Assembly: GCA_022376925.1 (NCBI GenBank)
Contig: JAIOJX010000001.1
Coordinates: forward strand, 37,728,170-37,792,169
DNA: 64,000 nt
Origin: Tragulus kanchil
Lineage: Eukaryota > Chordata > Mammalia > Artiodactyla > Tragulidae
Reading direction: 5' to 3'
The notes beneath the pieces are model-generated. The model was given only the letters and a program-made list of their open reading frames with translations. It was not told the DNA's origin and ran no database searches. Below, piece after piece: positions 60,590 through 64,000 of the stretch. The position numbers were made by a program, and so were the translations under genes. The stretch's first letter is position 1, and each line of letters starts with the position of its first letter.

Positions 60590-61420
60590 GAGCGAGTTCG
60601 TGGAGAGAAGGGAGGCGCCTGAAGGAGGCCGCCTCCCAGGGGGGTCGAGGAAGCAGGGTTCAATCGAAGAAGTAAAACCACCGATGCCAGAAGAATTAAA
60701 GACAGGGAAGGGACTCAGCTGAAGGGAGAGAGAGATCAAAGGACCGTTAAGCCCATCCCAGGCCGGGAACCAGGCCAGCCCGGCGCCCCGCGGCCTGGCG
60801 CGGCCCGGCGCGGCCCAACCCCGCTCCCCGTCCTGGAAGTCCAAGAGCTCCCCCTCACCTGCTCAGCTTCATCGGACGTCTGGGAAGCCGCGGCTCCCAC
60901 AGTCGGAAGCGCCACTGCAGCGCCAACCCGGAAGCATTGATACCAACGGAAGTAACCAAGTTGTCGCCTCGGCAACCGGTGGCCGTCATCCCAACTCCGC
61001 CCCTCTGAGCCTAAAAATAAAGGCGCGAAAGAGGGGGGAATGACAAGGGTCTTAACGGGGGGGTCGGGCTGGTTACAGACATAAAGGCCTGGAGGGGGCA
61101 ACCTGACTTTAGGGAAGTGCAGGGAGAGGAGGCTAAGGCGTGAAAATTTGGCCGCTTTTGGAGCGAACGCGGGCGTGGTGACGCCTTATTCCTGCGTCGC
61201 CACCTGCCTCTCGCGTACAAGGACTAGGGGAAAGAGAGGCAGGGTGCGAGGGGCGGGGCCAGCAGAGCGAAGGGGCGGGGCGAGGCGCCTATGCGCAGAG
61301 TACCAAAAAGGAGGGAAAGTGACGGGGCGGGGCAAAGGTCTCAAAACTGGGAAAGGGGGTGAGCGGTATTTAGAGAGGCGCCTGAGGCGGGTAAATGGGG
61401 ACAGAGGACGCAGAAATGAA
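60590..61420 (-). promoter_or_regulatory. SLC25A14: SLC25A14 CpG-island promoter (lower copy)
   Basis: GC- and CpG-rich. ETS-type sites in three places near the exon (CGGAAGC at about 60904 and 60930, CGGAAGT at about 60949), two GGGGCGGGG Sp1-type boxes (about 61250, 61271), another GGGGCGGGG near 61325 and an NRF1-like TATGCGCAGA at about 61290. No TATA box. ETS and NRF1 sites are common at nuclear genes for mitochondrial proteins. The transcription start is inferred. Confidence 0.75.
60859..60960 (-). other. SLC25A14: SLC25A14 5' untranslated exon (probable)
   Basis: Upstream exon ending ...GCTGAGCAG before donor GTGAGGGGGAG. The donor fits well and pairs with the acceptor at 60584. The 5' limit is guessed from the position of the CpG promoter; the copy is at about 61969-62070. 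Confidence 0.6.
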
Positions 61421-61616
61421 GGTAACGCCATCAAATAACCTAAAGCACCAGGTCCGAGGTCGCCAGGCCTTGAAAGCACATGGCTGAGAAAGAGCAAGTT
61501 AGAAACAGAAAAGGGAACCATAAAAGTTCAAGATGAAGAATATAAAAGTAGAAATAGTCGGGGATTCCGAGTTAATCTGCACTTCACTATCAGCCAGCAA
61601 ATGATGAGAGGGCCTG

Positions 61617-61693
61617 CCCTTAGAAAAATTAGGATTATTCCAGGAAAGATACCCATTCACCCTCTGGGTAGCAGGATCTTGCCAGTTCCTCAG
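61617..61693 (-). pseudogene. SLC25A14: Truncated second copy of the first coding exon
   Basis: Carries the acceptor and ATG (61656) but is cut after codon 13 by the junction at 61616/61617, with no donor; it could not be spliced into the same protein. Confidence 0.85.
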
Positions 61694-61699
61694 CTGTCA

Positions 61700-62530
61700 G
61701 AGCGAGTTCGTGGAGAGAAGGGAGGCGCCTGAAGGAGGCCGCCTCCCAGGGGGGTCGAGGAAGCAGGGTTCAATCGAAGAAGTAAAACCACCGATGCCAG
61801 AAGAATTAAAGACAGGGAAGGGACTCAGCTGAAGGGAGAGAGAGATCAAAGGACCGTTAAGCCCATCCCAGGCCGGGAACCAGGCCAGCCCGGCGCCCCG
61901 CGGCCTGGCGCGGCCCGGCGCGGCCCAACCCCGCTCCCCGTCCTGGAAGTCCAAGAGCTCCCCCTCACCTGCTCAGCTTCATCGGACGTCTGGGAAGCCG
62001 CGGCTCCCACAGTCGGAAGCGCCACTGCAGCGCCAACCCGGAAGCATTGATACCAACGGAAGTAACCAAGTTGTCGCCTCGGCAACCGGTGGCCGTCATC
62101 CCAACTCCGCCCCTCTGAGCCTAAAAATAAAGGCGCGAAAGAGGGGGGAATGACAAGGGTCTTAACGGGGGGGTCGGGCTGGTTACAGACATAAAGGCCT
62201 GGAGGGGGCAACCTGACTTTAGGGAAGTGCAGGGAGAGGAGGCTAAGGCGTGAAAATTTGGCCGCTTTTGGAGCGAACGCGGGCGTGGTGACGCCTTATT
62301 CCTGCGTCGCCACCTGCCTCTCGCGTACAAGGACTAGGGGAAAGAGAGGCAGGGTGCGAGGGGCGGGGCCAGCAGAGCGAAGGGGCGGGGCGAGGCGCCT
62401 ATGCGCAGAGTACCAAAAAGGAGGGAAAGTGACGGGGCGGGGCAAAGGTCTCAAAACTGGGAAAGGGGGTGAGCGGTATTTAGAGAGGCGCCTGAGGCGG
62501 GTAAATGGGGACAGAGGACGCAGAAATGAA
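61700..62530 (-). promoter_or_regulatory. SLC25A14: CpG-island promoter, upper copy
   Basis: Same elements as 60590-61420, shifted by 1110 bp, effectively identical. Likely artefactual. Confidence 0.75.
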
Positions 62531-62729
62531 GGTAACGCCATCAAATAACCTAAAGCACCAGGTCCGAGGTCGCCAGGCCTTGAAAGCACATGGCTGAGAA
62601 AGAGCAAGTTAGAAACAGAAAAGGGAACCATAAAAAGTTCAAGATGAAGAATATAAAAAGTAGAAATAGTCGGGGGATTCCGAGTTAATCTGCACTTCAC
62701 TATCAGCCAGCAAATGATGAGAGGGCCTG

Positions 62730-63040
62730 GTGACCAGCTTCCGGTTCTAGACACATACACACACCAAGGAAGCAGAAGGAATAGCTTTAAACCACTGTAG
62801 GCGATTATGTTAACCATTGAGTTACGCTTTTAAGCCTCTCACGTAAATGATCCATAATCATGCAAGAATACAAAATGCTATGGTTTAGACATTGATTGTA
62901 GGTCAATGCAAAGCATGTGGACCTAAATAAACAATTGTTAAATGAATAAATGTTCAGAATACCTTTATTACAAAAGGATCTTTCTCATTTTAGTTCACAT
63001 CTTGGTTTTTCCCTCCACTTAAAAAATGTATTCAGACAGC
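62730..63040. other. Unassigned intergenic sequence upstream of SLC25A14
   Basis: No frame or repeat recognised, apart from a possible repeat tail at 62925-62955 ('aaataaacaattgttaaatg'). Confidence 0.4.
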
Positions 63041-63044
63041 ACAC

Positions 63045-63290
63045 ATAGGTTTAGCTGGCATTATGTAATTATGGAATGTTTACCAAGGGTGGGGCCAAGA
63101 ACTTCATGTGCACAAAATTAACCCTATGAGGCAGGTGCTATTATTTCCCCCTTTTGACAGATAAGAAAAGTGAGGTCTTAAGAAGTTAAGAGTAATTTGG
63201 TGAATGGCAGAGCTGGTATTCAAATGCAGTTAGACTTCAGAACCCAGGTTCTTAACCACTATACTATATTGCTTTCAACTTTAATAATAG
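63045..63290 (-). mobile_element. MIR SINE relic, antisense
   Basis: 'ctatgaggcaggtgctatta', 'gacagataagaaaagtgagg', 'tggcagagctggtattcaaa', 'ccaggttcttaaccactata' are the MIR reverse complement. Confidence 0.9.
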
Positions 63291-63695
63291 CCTTGTTACC
63301 ATCAGAAACTTCCTTACTAAAAATAATGTGATAAACCTGTACATTCTTTCCAAAATGTGAGTACCCCTAAATTTACATCTCAGCAAAGTACTCTCTTCCC
63401 GCCAGACTTAGAGGATAATAGCTTAGAGTCTTTCTAATTTGGAAGCACTATACTCTCTCCAGTTGCATGAATTGTATGTCTAGCTGTGGCTGTGGCCTGG
63501 GCCTATCCCTCACATTGAGATTGGCCAACCTTATAGAATTATGGTTCTCTTTGTGACCAAATCACTTTCTTTGCTTTTCTATGAGACTGCACTGCACTTT
63601 TGTCACCTCAGCCACTGCCTGCTAATCTCACCAACCAGTTAGGTAAACTTTGTTAAAAGAAGCATTGTTTTCAAGTGACTTATTTTTAAAGCTCT
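63291..63695. other. Unassigned upstream sequence
   Basis: No exon, RNA gene or repeat I can name. Confidence 0.4.
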
Positions 63696-64000
63696 GCACC
63701 AGGTCCGAGGTCGCCAGGCCTTGAAAGACATGCTGAAAAAAAACAAAACTTTAAAAAAAAAAGGGGCGGGGATTCGAGTTAATCTGCACTTCACTATCAG
63801 CCAGCAAATGATGAGAGGGCCTGGTGACCAGCTTCCGGTTCTAGACACATACACACACCAAGGAAGCAGAAGGAATAGCTTTAAACCACTGTAGGCGATT
63901 ATGTTAACCATTGAGTTACGCTTTTAAGCCTCTCACGTAAATGATCCATAATCATGCAAGAATACAAAATGCTATGGTTTAGACATTGATTGTAGGTCAA

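Larger units (their letters stand above)
60507..62729. repeat. Tandem duplication 14 (period 1110 bp): promoter and first exons
   Basis: Copy A 60507-61616, copy B 61617-62729, no spacer. It contains most of the first coding exon, the 5' untranslated exon and the whole CpG island. Copy B has longer homopolymers near its end ('cataaaaagttc' against 'cataaaagttc', 'gtcgggggattcc' against 'gtcggggattcc'). Confidence 0.96.
62555..64000. repeat. Tandem duplication 15 (period about 1094 bp; second copy runs off the window)
   Basis: Copy A starts near 62555; copy B starts at 63696 and continues to the window end. Copy B's first ~75 bases are a strongly degraded version of copy A ('gaaagacatgctgaaaaaaa' against 'gaaagcacatggctgagaaa', then A-runs replace about 40 bases) before becoming clean at about 63771. 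The head 'gcaccaggtccgaggtcgcc' therefore occurs three times (61445, 62555, 63696). Confidence 0.95.

Noticed and set aside
61846..62211. A 121-codon minus-strand frame (also at 60736-61101) and a 96-codon plus-strand frame (61148-61438) in the CpG island
   Set aside because: GC-rich DNA contains few stop codons, so such frames are expected by chance. They match no protein I know, and they overlap the 5' untranslated exon and promoter of SLC25A14.

Overview
The window is nuclear DNA from a pecoran ruminant. It carries a BovB (RTE) LINE, many BovB-derived Bov-tA SINEs, tRNA-Glu/CHR-type ruminant SINEs, and L1, L2, MIR, MER5/hAT and Tigger relics, and its one functional gene has vertebrate introns. 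The species cannot be fixed from sequence alone. A SINE subfamily I do not recognise from cattle (six copies) suggests that a lineage other than cattle should be considered.

The only intact protein-coding gene is SLC25A14 (UCP5/BMCP1, a mitochondrial inner-membrane carrier), on the minus strand from a CpG-island promoter at about 60.9-61.4 kb to a poly(A) signal near 14.85 kb. I could place every coding exon. Start codon at 60546, then coding segments at 60546-60481, 53463-53370, 52001-51854, 47974-47880, 45571-45486, 38163-38068, 31341-31217, 29344-29209, 17807-17727 and 15513-15472. Together they give exactly 969 nt, 322 residues plus stop, with consistent splice phases and three mitochondrial-carrier signature motifs. 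Tandem donors 9 nt apart after the first coding exon explain the known long and short forms (plus or minus V-S-G).

The rest is repeats and gene relics. These include a PDCL3 processed pseudogene (3357-4396, 14-bp target-site duplication), a U6 snRNA retropseudogene (9582-9709), and an inverted twin-primed L1 (41704-43268). A 5'-truncated L1 sits just upstream of the SLC25A14 exon at 17.8 kb. A degenerate BovB copy (21.7-23.9 kb) and several nested ancient DNA transposons are also present.

The strongest unexplained pattern is a series of 15 direct tandem duplications, every one with a period of about 1.08-1.14 kb whatever its content (introns, exons, SINEs, LINEs, promoter). They add about 16 kb and double six of the eleven SLC25A14 exons. 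Copies differ mainly by homopolymer-length indels, and several junction spacers read like error-rich versions of the flanking sequence. I conclude these are most likely assembly or gap-filling false duplications, not biology; the true locus is probably about 48 kb. I found no convincing novel biological system. The best genuine observations are the tandem donors, the L1 beside a splice acceptor, the twin-primed L1 and the unfamiliar young SINE subfamily.
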